Below, piece after piece: positions 1 to 10,799 of a stretch of 64,000 nucleotides of DNA. The stretch's first letter is position 1; the number at the start of each line of letters is the position of its first letter. Under the pieces are notes generated by a model. That model was not told where the DNA came from. It did no database searches and saw nothing but the letters and a program-made list of their open reading frames with translations. The translations under genes and the position numbers were made by a program. This stretch comes from Agromyces badenianii (GTDB taxonomy: Bacteria; Actinomycetota; Actinomycetes; Actinomycetales; Microbacteriaceae). The stretch covers positions 744,001 through 808,000 of the forward strand of contig NZ_CP028913.1 in the NCBI RefSeq assembly GCF_003070885.1, in the 5' to 3' direction.

Positions 1-1677
1 GCCCCAGCTCGGCAACCAGAAGTGGAGTTGCCGGAACGTCGGAGTGACCGGCACGCCCGACCAGATCGGGAAGAAGAAGGCCGAGACGAGCAGCACGAAT
101 CCGAGGAAGATGGCGACGACGGCGATGCCCCGCTCACGCCGCCACGTCGGATCGTCGCGCCGGCCGAGCACGAGGCCGACCACGAAGACGAGCGCGAGCA
201 CGGTGAACGGTTCGAAGGCGATCGAGTAGAACTGGAAGACCGTGCGGTTCAGGTACATGAGCCACGGCAGGTAGCCGGCCGCGAGCCCCATGAGGATCGC
301 GCCGACCTGCCACTCGCGGTAGCGCACCAGCCGGTAGACGAGGTAGATGGATGCCGCGGCCGCCGCCCACCAGATGAGCGGGTTGCCCACCTCGATGATC
401 GACGACCAGCAGGTGTCGGCGCCGCACCCGCCCGAGCCGTCGTCGCTCGCGGAGTAGTACATGTTCGTCGGGCGGATCATGAAGAGCCAGGTGAGCGGAT
501 TCGACTGCCACGGGTGGGGGTTGGCGACGCCCACGTGATAGCCGTAGGCCGCCTCGTGGTAGTGCCAGAGGTTCTGCAGGGCCAGCGGGATCCACGAGAA
601 CAGGCCGGTCGCGGCGTTGCCGGCCTCCTCGGCCCAGTGCCGGTAGTACCCGCCGTCGGTCACGAGCCAGCCCGTCCATGAGGCGAGGTAGACGACGGCG
701 GCGACGGGCACGAGCAGCACGAAGGTGACCGGCCCCTGTTTCAGGAGCGCCGCGGTGAGCCAGAACGGCACGCCGGCGCGGCGACGGGCGACCGCATCGA
801 CGACGACGAGGTAGATGCCGAACGCGGCGAGGAACCAGAGTCCCGACCACTTCACCGCGCAGGCGGCGCCGAACGCGACACCGGCGGCGGCGACCCAGGG
901 GCGCGCCCAGAGCGCCGGGCCGTAGTGCGGCTCGCGGCCCGCGGCGCGCGCCTCGCCGATCGCCGAGTCGAGCATTCGCCGCGTTCGCTCGCGATCGAGC
1001 AGCACGAACCAGAACCCGAGGAGGGCGAAGAGCATGAGCCAGTTGTCGAGCAGGGCGACGCGGGACATCACGATCGCGTTGCCGTCGACGGCGAACAGCA
1101 GGCCGGCGATGACCGCGAGGATCGTCGAGGCGAAGAGCCGGCGTGCGACGAGGGTCATCAGGAAGACCGCGATCGTGCCGGCGAGCGCCGTGGACGCGCG
1201 CCACCAGAACGCGTCGCCGGCGCCGAAGGCGGCCATGCCCAGCGAGATCATCCACTTGCCGAGCGGCGGGTGCACGACGTACGCGGGGGAGTCCTGGTAG
1301 ATGCCCGTGTCGCCCTCGGCGAAGTCGGCGTCGGCGCCCTCGGGCCAGCTCGACTCGTAGCCGTTCTGCAGTAGCGTCCACGCGTCTTTCACGTAGTACG
1401 TCTCGTCGAAGACGATCGTGCTCGGATGACCCAGATTCCAGAACCGCAGCACCGCCGCGATGAGGGTGACGATGATCGGGCCGCCCCAGTACCAGAGCGC
1501 GCGTCGACGGGGGGTCGAGAGCACCCGCGCCCACCGGTCGTCGAGCCGGGTGCCCCGGCGCTCCTCGACGGGCGCGTGGGTTCGCTCATCGCTCGGCGCG
1601 TCGGTGCGCTCGTCGCGGGCGGATGCCCCGTCGGCGTGCTCCTCGCGCGTCTCGGCGGCGCCCGGCTCCACTCCCAT
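1..1677 (-). CDS. pmt: Polyprenol-phosphate-mannose--protein O-mannosyltransferase (C-terminus cut by window edge)
   Basis: GT39-family integral membrane enzyme that transfers mannose from polyprenyl-phosphate-mannose to Ser/Thr of exported proteins. The visible 559 codons start at ATG 1677 with a charged cytosolic N-terminus (about 60 residues, many Asp/Glu/Arg), then a first membrane helix. A FDETYY motif sits near residues 90-95; the Asp-Glu pair is the expected catalytic site in the first extracellular loop. HPPLGK follows near 136-141, and further hydrophobic helices after that. The last visible residues (FWLPSW) match the usual C-terminal end of actinobacterial Pmt, so only a few codons are probably missing. 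It is divergent from rsmI with about 50 bp between them, the standard arrangement in Actinobacteria. A long open frame within 134-1534 on the same strand is a shadow. Confidence 0.9.
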   Translation of the reverse strand, partial: MGVEPGAAETREEHADGASARDERTDAPSDERTHAPVEERRGTRLDDRWARVLSTPRRRALWYWGGPIIVTLIAAVLRFWNLGHPSTIVFDETYYVKDAWTLLQNGYESSWPEGADADFAEGDTGIYQDSPAYVVHPPLGKWMISLGMAAFGAGDAFWWRASTALAGTIAVFLMTLVARRLFASTILAVIAGLLFAVDGNAIVMSRVALLDNWLMLFALLGFWFVLLDRERTRRMLDSAIGEARAAGREPHYGPALWARPWVAAAGVAFGAACAVKWSGLWFLAAFGIYLVVVDAVARRRAGVPFWLTAALLKQGPVTFVLLVPVAAVVYLASWTGWLVTDGGYYRHWAEEAGNAATGLFSWIPLALQNLWHYHEAAYGYHVGVANPHPWQSNPLTWLFMIRPTNMYYSASDDGSGGCGADTCWSSIIEVGNPLIWWAAAAASIYLVYRLVRYREWQVGAILMGLAAGYLPWLMYLNRTVFQFYSIAFEPFTVLALVFVVGLVLGRRDDPTWRRERGIAVVAIFLGFVLLVSAFFFPIWSGVPVTPTFRQLHFWLPSWG

Positions 1678-1728
1678 GGGCCAACCCTAAACGAGTCGAG
1701 CCGACCGGCGGATGTCATGCTTGGGGCC

Positions 1729-2553
1729 ATGATCATCCTCGCGGCGACGCCCATCGGCAACCTCGGCGACGCTTCAGCCCGGCTTCGAGACGCCCTCGAG
1801 ACGGCCCCCGTCATCGCCTCGGAGGACACGAGGGTGACGCAGCGTCTGCTCGCGGGGCTCGGCATCGCCAATCGCCCGCGACTCATCGCGCTGCACGAGC
1901 ACAACGAGCGGCAGAAGGCGGCCGAGCTCGTCGCTCTCGCCCGCGACGCCGACCTGCTCGTACTGAGCGACGCGGGAATGCCGACCGTCTCCGACCCGGG
2001 CTTTCCGCTCGTCGCCGCCGCGGCCGCCGCCGGGGTGCAGGTGACCGCGATCCCCGGCCCCTCTGCCGTGATCACCGCGCTCGCCGTCTCAGGGCTGCCG
2101 ACGGATCGTTTCGCCTTCGAGGGGTTCCTGCCCCGCAAGCCGGGGGAGCGCAGTCGGCGACTCGCCGAGCTGGCCGGCGACCGCCGCACGCTGCTGTTCT
2201 TCGAGGCGCCGTCGCGGCTGGCGGCGAGCCTCTCGGCGCTCGCGGAGGCGTTCGGCGCCGACCGTCCGGCCGCGGTCTGCCGGGAACTCACGAAGCTCTA
2301 CGAGGAGGTGCGCCGCGGTCCGCTCGGCGAACTCGCGACGTGGGCCGAGGGCGGGGTGCGTGGCGAGATCGTCATCGTCGTCGGTGGTGCGGCCGAACAG
2401 GAGGCGAACCCCGAGCGCGCGCTCGAACGGGTGCTCGAGCTCGCGGCATCCGGAACCCGGCTGAAGGAGGCCGCCGCCCTCGTCGCCGCCGAGAGCGGCC
2501 TCAGCACCCGCGACCTCTACGAGGCGGCACTGCAGGCTCGCAAGCGCGGCTGA
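1729..2553 (+). CDS. rsmI: 16S rRNA (cytidine-1402-2'-O)-methyltransferase
   Basis: RsmI 2'-O-methylates C1402 in the ribosomal P site using S-adenosylmethionine. The 274-residue protein shows the family N-terminus ILAATPIGNLGDAS, the SEDTR motif (about residues 34-38) and the SDAGMPTVSDPG loop of tetrapyrrole-methylase-fold enzymes, with GxxGEIVIVVGG near 205-215. ATG 1729 was chosen because it places the conserved IILAATPIGN strand at the N-terminus; an in-frame ATG at 1717 would add only four residues. Its length is typical. It is divergent from the mannosyltransferase gene. Confidence 0.95.
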   Translation: MIILAATPIGNLGDASARLRDALETAPVIASEDTRVTQRLLAGLGIANRPRLIALHEHNERQKAAELVALARDADLLVLSDAGMPTVSDPGFPLVAAAAAAGVQVTAIPGPSAVITALAVSGLPTDRFAFEGFLPRKPGERSRRLAELAGDRRTLLFFEAPSRLAASLSALAEAFGADRPAAVCRELTKLYEEVRRGPLGELATWAEGGVRGEIVIVVGGAAEQEANPERALERVLELAASGTRLKEAAALVAAESGLSTRDLYEAALQARKRG

Positions 2554-2672
2554 CGCGGGCACTCCGGCACCGGAGCGCAGACGCCCGGGAGTCGGTACGC
2601 CACCCGAACCCTGTCGGAATCCATGCCGCAGGCGGAGAATGGCACTGTCCCCCCGAGCGGTGGAGGTGCGAG

Positions 2673-3785
2673 ATGTCTCACGACCCGTCTCACGACCTTG
2701 TTCATGCTGTTCGATTCGCCGAGTACGGCGGACCCGAGGTACTCGAGATCGTCGAGCTGCCGATGCCCGAACCGGGCGAGGGCGAGGTGCTCGTCGAGGT
2801 GTTCGCCACTGGGCTCAACCCCGTCGAGAGCGCGATCCGCCGCGGCGATCATCCCGAGCGGTGGCCGGTGAGCTTCCCCTCGCTGCAGGGCCGCGACCTG
2901 GCGGGCGTCGTCGTGGCGGCCGGCCCCGGTACCTCGGCGTTCGCGCGCGGCGACGAGGTCATGGGGTACGTCGACCGGGGCGCCCATGCCACCCACGTCG
3001 TGGTGCCCGAGCGGCAGCTGCTGCGCAAGCCGCCCGAGCTCACCTGGGAGGTGGCCGGTTCCCTCTATGTCGCGGGCACGACGGCGTGGACCGCGGTCGA
3101 AGGGCTCGCCCTCGGGCCGTCGGACACGATCATCGTCACCGCGGCAGCGGGCGGCGTCGGATGCCTCGCCGCCCAGTTCGCCCGGATGCGCGGGGCGACC
3201 GTGATCGGCACCAGCGCCGAGATGCGCTTCGACTTCCTCCGGCAGTTCGGCGTGCTGCCCGTGGTGTACGGTCCCGACCTCGCCGAACGGGTGCGGCCCG
3301 TCGCTCCCGGGCCGATCACGGCCTTCCTCGACTTCCTCGGCGGGCAGACCGACGAGGCGATCGCCCTCGGCGTTCCCCGATCGAGGATCCTCACGGTGCT
3401 CGACTGGGACGCCGTGGAGGCGCAGGAGGCGGTGAAGCTCTACGCCGGCGACGTCGTCGCCCTCAGCAGGGTGGCCGCCCTCGCCGCCGCTCGCCGCATC
3501 CGTCTCCCGATCGCCGACGTGTTCTCCCTCGACTCCGTCGCCGATGCGTATCGTGCCCTCGATCGCCGGGAGGCGCCGGGCAAGATCGTGCTCGGGCTGC
3601 GCATCGTCGGATATGCCGGCCAGCGCGTGCAGGAGCCGGCGTTCAAGGAGCAGGACGTGACGCTCGGCGTGCCCACGCCGCACGAGCACCTCGAGGTCGA
3701 GGAAGCGGTGCCGCCGGCCATCGGCGACGGGAGCGTACGTCGTCGCCGGCGTAACCGCGACATCGGCACATCCGCTCGCCCATAG
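2673..3785 (+). CDS. Zinc-independent quinone oxidoreductase/enoyl reductase-like NADP-dependent oxidoreductase (MDR family)
   Basis: Medium-chain dehydrogenase/reductase. The N-terminal GroES-like domain (about 1-120) has FAEYGGPEVLEI and GRDLAGVV. The Rossmann domain has AAAGGVG near residues 157-163 for NAD(P)H. The catalytic zinc cysteines are absent, as in quinone oxidoreductases. The substrate cannot be told from sequence. The family normally ends around GKIVLGL (about residue 309), but here the frame stays open for another 60 residues. That tail is Glu/Pro-rich and then Arg-rich (five arginines in a row) and runs up to 11 bp before metG. ATG 2673 has a GGAGG-like site (about 2662-2666) in front. 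The tail may be a real extension or simply loss of an earlier stop. Confidence 0.8.
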   Translation: MSHDPSHDLVHAVRFAEYGGPEVLEIVELPMPEPGEGEVLVEVFATGLNPVESAIRRGDHPERWPVSFPSLQGRDLAGVVVAAGPGTSAFARGDEVMGYVDRGAHATHVVVPERQLLRKPPELTWEVAGSLYVAGTTAWTAVEGLALGPSDTIIVTAAAGGVGCLAAQFARMRGATVIGTSAEMRFDFLRQFGVLPVVYGPDLAERVRPVAPGPITAFLDFLGGQTDEAIALGVPRSRILTVLDWDAVEAQEAVKLYAGDVVALSRVAALAAARRIRLPIADVFSLDSVADAYRALDRREAPGKIVLGLRIVGYAGQRVQEPAFKEQDVTLGVPTPHEHLEVEEAVPPAIGDGSVRRRRRNRDIGTSARP

Positions 3786-3795
3786 GATTGGGGGC
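3783..3795 (+). promoter_or_regulatory. Leaderless promoter -10 element of metG
   Basis: TAGGAT at 3783-3788 lies seven bases before the metG start codon, so transcription probably begins at or next to the ATG. No Shine-Dalgarno sequence is present. No convincing -35 box is visible. Confidence 0.5.
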
Positions 3796-5355
3796 ATGGC
3801 CGACGGCTCCTCGTTCTATATCACCACGCCCATTTTCTATGTGAATGACGTGCCCCACATCGGGCACGCCTACACGGAGGTGGCCGCCGACGTGCTCGCG
3901 CGCTGGCACCGCCAGGCGGGTGAAGACACGTGGATGCTCACGGGCACCGACGAGCACGGCCAGAAGATCCTGCGCACGGCGACCGCCAACGGCGTGACCC
4001 CGAAGGAGTGGGCCGACAAGCTCGTCGCCGAGGCATGGAAGCCCCTGCTCCAGACGGTCGACATCGCCAACGACGACTTCATCCGCACGACCGACGAGCG
4101 TCACGAACGTAATGTGCAGAAGTTCCTGCAGAAGCTCTACGACGACGGCCACATCTACACCGGTGAGTACGAGGGGTACTACTGCGTGGGCTGCGAGGAG
4201 TACAAGCAGGAGTCCGAGCTCGTGGCGGGCGCGGGGGAGTACGAGGGGCAGCTCGTCTGCGCGATCCACTCGAAGCCGGTCGAGCTGCTGCACGAGAAGA
4301 ACTACTTCTTCCGCACCTCGGCGTTCGCCGATCGCCTGCTCGCCCTCTACGAGGAGCAGCCCGAGTTCGTGCAGCCAGAGTCGGCGCGCAACGAGGTGCT
4401 CGGCTGGGTTCGCTCTGGGCTCGCCGACCTCTCGATCTCGCGGTCGACGTTCGACTGGGGCGTCAAGGTGCCGTGGGACGAGACGCACGTCGTCTACGTC
4501 TGGTTCGACGCGCTGCTGAACTACATCACCGCGGTCGGGTACGGCCAAGACGAGGCGGAGTTCGCCCGCCGCTGGCCGGCTCAGCACGTCGTCGGCAAAG
4601 ACATCCTCCGCTTCCACGCCGTGATCTGGCCGGCGATGCTGATGGCTGCGGGCCTCGAGGTTCCGCGCGGCGTGTTCGGCCACGGCTGGCTCCTCGTCGG
4701 CGGCGAGAAGATGTCGAAGTCCAAGCTCACCGGCATCGCCCCAGAGCAGATCACCGAGACGTTCGGCTCCGACGCGTTCCGGTACTATTTCCTTCGCGCC
4801 ATCGCCTTCGGCCAAGACGGTTCCTTCTCGTGGGAGGACCTGGCGGCGCGCTACCAGGCCGAGCTCGCGAACGGCTTCGGCAACCTCGCCTCGCGCGTGG
4901 TCGCGATGATCACCCGGTACTGCGAGGGCGAGGTTCCCTCGGCGGGCACGCTGACGGCGGCCGACCTCGAGATCGCCGCGGTCGAGCGACGGGCGACGGA
5001 TGCCTCGTGGGATGCCATCGGCCGTCTCGCGATCCACGACGCGATCGGCGCCGCCTGGGAACTCGTCGACGCGCTCAACGGCTACCTCACGATCGAGGAG
5101 CCGTGGACCCTCGCGAAGGACCCGGCGAAGCGCGACCGCCTCGAGACCGTGCTCGCCACGGCGTACCACGGGCTCGGCACGCTGGCCGTGCTGCTCTCGC
5201 CCGTGCTGCCGGTCGCGACGGCGAAGCTCTGGACCGCGCTCGGGGCCCCCGGCACCGTGCAGGAGCAGCGCATCGACCGTGCCGACGCCTGGACCCTCGG
5301 CACGCAGGTCGCGCCGCTCGAGGCGCTCTTCCCGCGCGTCGAGGTGGCCGAATGA
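3796..5355 (+). CDS. metG: Methionine--tRNA ligase
   Basis: Charges tRNA-Met (class I aminoacyl-tRNA synthetase, cytosolic). HIGH is at residues 21-24 and KMSKSK near 305-310; the Rossmann catalytic domain and anticodon-binding helical bundle follow in the normal order. A Cys-x2-Cys (CVGC) and a Cys-x2-His (CAIH) pair around residues 134-160 correspond to the zinc-knuckle insertion. At 519 residues it has the short form without the C-terminal dimerisation/tRNA-binding domain. It starts a head-to-tail run metG-tatD-rsmA, a common order in bacteria. Confidence 0.97.
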   Translation: MADGSSFYITTPIFYVNDVPHIGHAYTEVAADVLARWHRQAGEDTWMLTGTDEHGQKILRTATANGVTPKEWADKLVAEAWKPLLQTVDIANDDFIRTTDERHERNVQKFLQKLYDDGHIYTGEYEGYYCVGCEEYKQESELVAGAGEYEGQLVCAIHSKPVELLHEKNYFFRTSAFADRLLALYEEQPEFVQPESARNEVLGWVRSGLADLSISRSTFDWGVKVPWDETHVVYVWFDALLNYITAVGYGQDEAEFARRWPAQHVVGKDILRFHAVIWPAMLMAAGLEVPRGVFGHGWLLVGGEKMSKSKLTGIAPEQITETFGSDAFRYYFLRAIAFGQDGSFSWEDLAARYQAELANGFGNLASRVVAMITRYCEGEVPSAGTLTAADLEIAAVERRATDASWDAIGRLAIHDAIGAAWELVDALNGYLTIEEPWTLAKDPAKRDRLETVLATAYHGLGTLAVLLSPVLPVATAKLWTALGAPGTVQEQRIDRADAWTLGTQVAPLEALFPRVEVAE

Positions 5356-5377
5356 CGGTTCGCGAACCGAGGTCGGC

Positions 5378-6343
5378 GTGACGGCGGCGTCGCCCGATCA
5401 CCTGCGCACGAGGTCCGACGGCGGCCGCGCCGCCGAGTATCCGCCGGCGCCCGAGCCGCTGCCGCTCGTCGTCTACGACAACCACACGCACCTCGAGATC
5501 GCCGACGGGGCGCTCCCGATCGACGTGCACGAGCACCTCGAGCGGGCGGCATCGGTCGGGGTCGCCGGGGCCGTGCAGGTCGGCACGGATGTCGCGACGA
5601 GCCGCTGGTCGGCCGAGGTCGCCGCTCGCGAGCCGAGACTCCTCGCCGCGGTCGCACTGCACCCGAACGAGGCGCCCGAGCTCGAGGCATCCGGCACCCT
5701 CGACGACGCGCTCGCGGTGATCGACGAACTCGCCGCCCAGCCGCGCGTGCGCGCGATCGGTGAGACCGGGCTCGACTTCTTCCGCACCGGGGAAGACGGC
5801 AGGAGCGCCCAGTTCCGGTCGTTCGAGGCGCACCTCGACATCGCGAAGCGGCACGGGCTGGCCCTGCAGATCCACGACCGCGACGCGCACGACGACGTCG
5901 TGGCGACGCTGCGCCGCGTCGGTGCGCCCGATCGCACGGTCTTCCACTGCTTCTCGGGGGGCGAGGAGCTCGCCCGGCTCGCGGCCGACGCGGGCTGGTA
6001 CCTCTCCTTCGCCGGCAATGTCACGTTCAAGAACGCCGAGAATCTCCGTCAGGCGCTCAGGGTCGCCCCGCGCGAGCGGATCCTCGTCGAGACGGATGCC
6101 CCGTACCTCACGCCGGTGCCGCTCCGCGGACGCCCGAATGCGCCGTATCTCGTGCCGCACACCGTGCGATTCATGGCCGAGGCGCTCGGCACCGATCTGG
6201 ACGGATTCTGCGAACAGCTTGCGGCCAACACCGAGCGCGTGTATGGCTCGTGGCATGATGAGCCCGTGGTGGGGCCAGCAGAAGCGAACGGGCGACGCAG
6301 CCGGGCAGTCGGCCGTGCGGCCGACGGGGGCGCAGAGGCGTGA
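5378..6343 (+). CDS. tatD: TatD family metal-dependent deoxyribonuclease
   Basis: TIM-barrel metallo-hydrolase of the TatD/YcfH type, associated with 3'-5' DNA exonuclease activity in repair. Visible metal-site motifs are DNHTHLE near the N-terminus, GETGLDFF, HCFSGG and VETDAPYL. GTG 5378 is chosen because it is the first in-frame start after metG; an out-of-frame ATG overlapping the metG stop leads only to a 9-codon dead end. The conserved domain begins about 30 residues in, so this protein has a slightly long N-terminus. Its stop overlaps the GTG of rsmA (GTGA at 6340-6343), implying translational coupling. Confidence 0.92.
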   Translation: MTAASPDHLRTRSDGGRAAEYPPAPEPLPLVVYDNHTHLEIADGALPIDVHEHLERAASVGVAGAVQVGTDVATSRWSAEVAAREPRLLAAVALHPNEAPELEASGTLDDALAVIDELAAQPRVRAIGETGLDFFRTGEDGRSAQFRSFEAHLDIAKRHGLALQIHDRDAHDDVVATLRRVGAPDRTVFHCFSGGEELARLAADAGWYLSFAGNVTFKNAENLRQALRVAPRERILVETDAPYLTPVPLRGRPNAPYLVPHTVRFMAEALGTDLDGFCEQLAANTERVYGSWHDEPVVGPAEANGRRSRAVGRAADGGAEA

Positions 6344-7212
6344 ACGCGCACCGGCATGAGGCCGAGGGCGTCGACGTCGCCCCGCGCCTGCTCGGCCCGG
6401 CCGAGATCCGCGATCTCGCCGAGCTGCTCGACGTCACGCCGACGAAGAAGCTCGGCCAGAACTTCGTGCACGACGGCAACACCGTGCGCCGCATCGTGCA
6501 GACCGCGGGCGTGCGACCCGGCGAGACGGTGCTCGAGATCGGTCCGGGCCTCGGGTCGTTGACGCTGGGCCTCCTCGAGGCCGGGGCATCCGTCGTCGCC
6601 GTCGAGATCGACAAGCGCCTCGCCGCCCAGCTGCCGCACACCGCCGACATCATGCAGCCGGGCACCTCGCTCACGGTCGTGACCGGCGACGCGATGCGCG
6701 TCACCGAGCTGCCCGGCATCCCGACCCGACTCGTCGCGAACCTCCCGTACAACATCTCGGTGCCCGTGCTCCTGCACCTGCTCGAGCACTTCGACTCGAT
6801 GCAGTCGGGCATCGTGATGGTGCAGGCCGAGGTCGGCTACCGCCTCGCGGCAGAGCCCGGTTCGAAGGTCTACGGCGCCCCGAGCGTCAAGGCGGCCTGG
6901 TACGGCCGTTGGCGCACCGCGGGTCAGGTCTCCCGCATGGTGTTCTGGCCGGTGCCGAACGTCGACTCCGTGCTCGTCGGCTTTGAGCGAGGGGATGCCC
7001 CCGGCACCGAGGCCGAACGCGTCGCCACGTTCGCGCTCGTCGACGCGGCATTCCAGCAGCGGCGCAAGATGCTGCGTCAATCGCTGTCGACGGTGCTCGG
7101 CGGCGGCTCCGCGCGGGCCACGGCCGTGCTGGAGTCCGCCGGCGTCGATCCGCAGGCACGCGGCGAGCAGCTCACCGTCGCGGACTTCCTCCGCATCGCC
7201 CGCGCGGCCTGA
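6340..7212 (+). CDS. rsmA: 16S rRNA (adenine-1518-N6/1519-N6)-dimethyltransferase
   Basis: RsmA/KsgA dimethylates two adenines of the 3'-terminal hairpin of 16S rRNA late in 30S assembly. Motifs: KKLGQNFVHD before the SAM fold, EIGPGLGSLT (motif I), VEIDKRLA (motif II) and the catalytic NLPYNIS (motif IV). The C-terminal part, with FQQRRKMLRQSL, is the usual helical domain. At 290 residues the length is typical. The GTG start overlaps the tatD stop. Confidence 0.96.
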   Translation: MNAHRHEAEGVDVAPRLLGPAEIRDLAELLDVTPTKKLGQNFVHDGNTVRRIVQTAGVRPGETVLEIGPGLGSLTLGLLEAGASVVAVEIDKRLAAQLPHTADIMQPGTSLTVVTGDAMRVTELPGIPTRLVANLPYNISVPVLLHLLEHFDSMQSGIVMVQAEVGYRLAAEPGSKVYGAPSVKAAWYGRWRTAGQVSRMVFWPVPNVDSVLVGFERGDAPGTEAERVATFALVDAAFQQRRKMLRQSLSTVLGGGSARATAVLESAGVDPQARGEQLTVADFLRIARAA

Positions 7213-7220
7213 TCTCGCGC

Positions 7221-7232
7221 TAGCGTGGTGCC
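7221..7232 (+). promoter_or_regulatory. Leaderless promoter -10 element of the DUF4287 gene
   Basis: TAGCGT at 7221-7226 is six bases upstream of GTG 7233, the same geometry as at several other genes in this window. Confidence 0.45.
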
Positions 7233-7802
7233 GTGGGGACGGACATGGGGAGCCGAGGGGTCGGGGCGCACGCCGACGGCGTCGGCGACGACGCCCTCGC
7301 GAGTGCGACGGGCCGATCGCGCGACGACTGGTTCGCGCTCCTCGATGCGGCCGGCGCGACCGGCTGGAAGCACCGGGCGACGGCCACCTGGCTCGTGGCC
7401 GAGCACGGCGTCGATCCGTGGTGGGCGCAGGCCGTCACCGTCGGGTACGAGCAGGCACGCGGCACCCGGCAGCCCGGCCAGCGTCAAGACGGCACGTTCG
7501 AGGTGAGCGTCAGCCGCACGGTCGCCGCCGAGGTCGAACCGGCATTGCGAGCGCTCGCCGAGGTCGTCACCGCTCGAACCGGGGTCGAACCCCTCGCCCT
7601 GAACCTCGCCGCGAAGCATCCGACCGCCAGGTTCCCGCTCGAGGGCGGCGAGTTCGTGCTCGCCTCGGCGACGGCGCGCGGGGCGGGCAAGACCTCGCTC
7701 AATCTCGTCCGCGGGCGGATGACGAGCGGCGACCGCCTGGCCGAGGCGAAGGCGACACTTCGGAGCTGGCTCGAATCGGTGGCCGTCGGGCCGGTCGGTT
7801 AG
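7233..7802 (+). CDS. DUF4287 domain-containing protein
   Basis: A 189-residue soluble protein of unknown function. After a low-complexity N-terminus (about 30 residues), the block with WFALLDAAGATGWKHR and VDPWWAQAVTVGYEQARG is characteristic of DUF4287. The C-terminal half looks like a small alpha/beta (SRPBCC-like) fold with a final helix, which is inference from pattern only. GTG 7233 is placed six bases after a TAGCGT hexamer; ATG 7245 is an alternative start. It sits between rsmA and ispE without obvious functional linkage. Confidence 0.7.
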   Translation: MGTDMGSRGVGAHADGVGDDALASATGRSRDDWFALLDAAGATGWKHRATATWLVAEHGVDPWWAQAVTVGYEQARGTRQPGQRQDGTFEVSVSRTVAAEVEPALRALAEVVTARTGVEPLALNLAAKHPTARFPLEGGEFVLASATARGAGKTSLNLVRGRMTSGDRLAEAKATLRSWLESVAVGPVG

Positions 7803-7811
7803 CGTGGACTC
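7800..7811 (+). promoter_or_regulatory. Leaderless promoter -10 element of ispE
   Basis: TAGCGT at 7800-7805, overlapping the stop codon of the preceding gene, is six bases before ATG 7812. Confidence 0.45.
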
Positions 7812-8744
7812 ATGACGATCGCGGCGACCGACGAGGCAGTGCACGTTCGGGCGCCCGGCAAGATCAACCTCTTCATGCGTGTGGGCGCGGTTCAGCGCGA
7901 CGGCTACCACGACGTGGCCACCGCGTACCAGGCCGTGTCGCTCTACGAAGACGTGCGGGCCTGGCCCGACGACGCGTTCAGCGTCTCGTTCGGCGGCAGC
8001 GTCGACACCTCGGGTCTGCCGACCGACCGTTCCAACCTCGCCATCAAGGCCGCGAAGCTCCTCGCGCGCACGGCCGGCGTGCCCGGCGGCGTGCACCTCG
8101 AGATCGACAAGCACGTGCCGATCGCGGGCGGCATGGGCGGCGGTTCGGCGGATGCCGCGGCCACCCTCGTCGCGTGCGACGCGCTGTGGGGCACGGCGCT
8201 CTCGAAAGAGGAGCTGCACGCCCTCGCGGCCAAGCTCGGCGCCGACGTGCCGTTCGCCCTCTCGGGCGGCACGGCGATCGGCACCGGCCGCGGCGACCGG
8301 CTGAGCCCCGCACTCGCGACCGGTTCGTTCCACTGGGTGCTCGCGGTCGCCGAGTTCGGCCTGTCGACACCGGCGGTCTACAACGAGCTCGATCGTCAGC
8401 GCGAGTCCCGGCTCGCCATCGTGGCCGACGACGCGCAACCCGTCGTCGACACGGCGGTGCTGCAGGCCCTGCGCGCCGGCGACCCGCGGCGGCTCGCCGC
8501 GGCGCTGCACAACGACCTGCAGGCCGCTGCGCTGAGCCTCGCGCCGGGGCTCGGCGGCATCCTCGAACTCGGCGAGGCGCACGGCGCGCTCGCCGGGCTC
8601 GTCTCGGGGTCTGGGCCGACCGTCGCCTTCCTCGTCGACGACACCGACTCCGCCCTCGAACTGCAGGTCGCCCTCTCCGCGGCCCGCCTGCACGCGGTGC
8701 ACGTGCACGGGCCGGTGCACGGGGCCCGCATCATCTCGGGCTGA
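7812..8744 (+). CDS. ispE: 4-(cytidine-5'-diphospho)-2-C-methyl-D-erythritol kinase
   Basis: GHMP-family kinase that phosphorylates CDP-methylerythritol in the MEP isoprenoid pathway; ispH, the last enzyme of the pathway, is at 62779. The N-terminal [12 protein letters not shown] block and the ATP-binding loop [15 protein letters not shown] (about residues 100-114) are clear. The third GHMP motif [10 protein letters not shown] is near 260-270. At 310 residues it is full length. Confidence 0.95.
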   Translation: MTIAATDEAVHVRAPGKINLFMRVGAVQRDGYHDVATAYQAVSLYEDVRAWPDDAFSVSFGGSVDTSGLPTDRSNLAIKAAKLLARTAGVPGGVHLEIDKHVPIAGGMGGGSADAAATLVACDALWGTALSKEELHALAAKLGADVPFALSGGTAIGTGRGDRLSPALATGSFHWVLAVAEFGLSTPAVYNELDRQRESRLAIVADDAQPVVDTAVLQALRAGDPRRLAAALHNDLQAAALSLAPGLGGILELGEAHGALAGLVSGSGPTVAFLVDDTDSALELQVALSAARLHAVHVHGPVHGARIISG

Positions 8745-8755
8745 GCAACTGCAAC

Positions 8756-8770
8756 TAGGCTCGTGAAGAC
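8756..8770 (+). promoter_or_regulatory. Promoter -10 element of the ABC-F gene
   Basis: TAGGCT at 8756-8761 followed nine bases later by ATG 8771, leaving at most a very short leader. Confidence 0.4.
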
Positions 8771-10618
<1,848 letters not shown>

Positions 10619-10799
10619 CCTCGCAGAAGCTGTGACGCTCTGTGACCCAGTTGGCGAACAAGTAAAGAATCTTCGCCTAACGTGGTGATGCACCGCGATC
10701 GCGGCATCGAAGCCCCCACTGTCACCAACCGTGGCGGAGCCATGCCTGCTCCATCCATCAGCACTCGATCGCGTGCGCCGGAAGCGAAAGGGAATCCTC
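10619..10799. promoter_or_regulatory. metQ upstream region with a possible promoter and inverted repeat
   Basis: TTGGCGAA (10651-10658) and TTCGCCTAA (10672-10680) form an imperfect inverted repeat, with TAACGT at 10678-10683 as a possible -10 box. I searched for SAM-riboswitch core elements because methionine importers are often SAM-controlled and did not recognise one. A GAAAGGGA Shine-Dalgarno-like stretch lies just before the metQ ATG. Confidence 0.3.

Noticed and set aside
134..1534. Long open frame on the minus strand within the mannosyltransferase gene
   Set aside because: Its product is Arg/Pro/Gly-rich with no motifs, while another frame of the same strand encodes a clear Pmt. Such shadows are expected at this GC content and recur throughout the window.
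10619..10799. SAM riboswitch upstream of metQ
   Set aside because: Expected for a methionine importer, but I could not find the conserved core or pseudoknot of any SAM riboswitch class I know.
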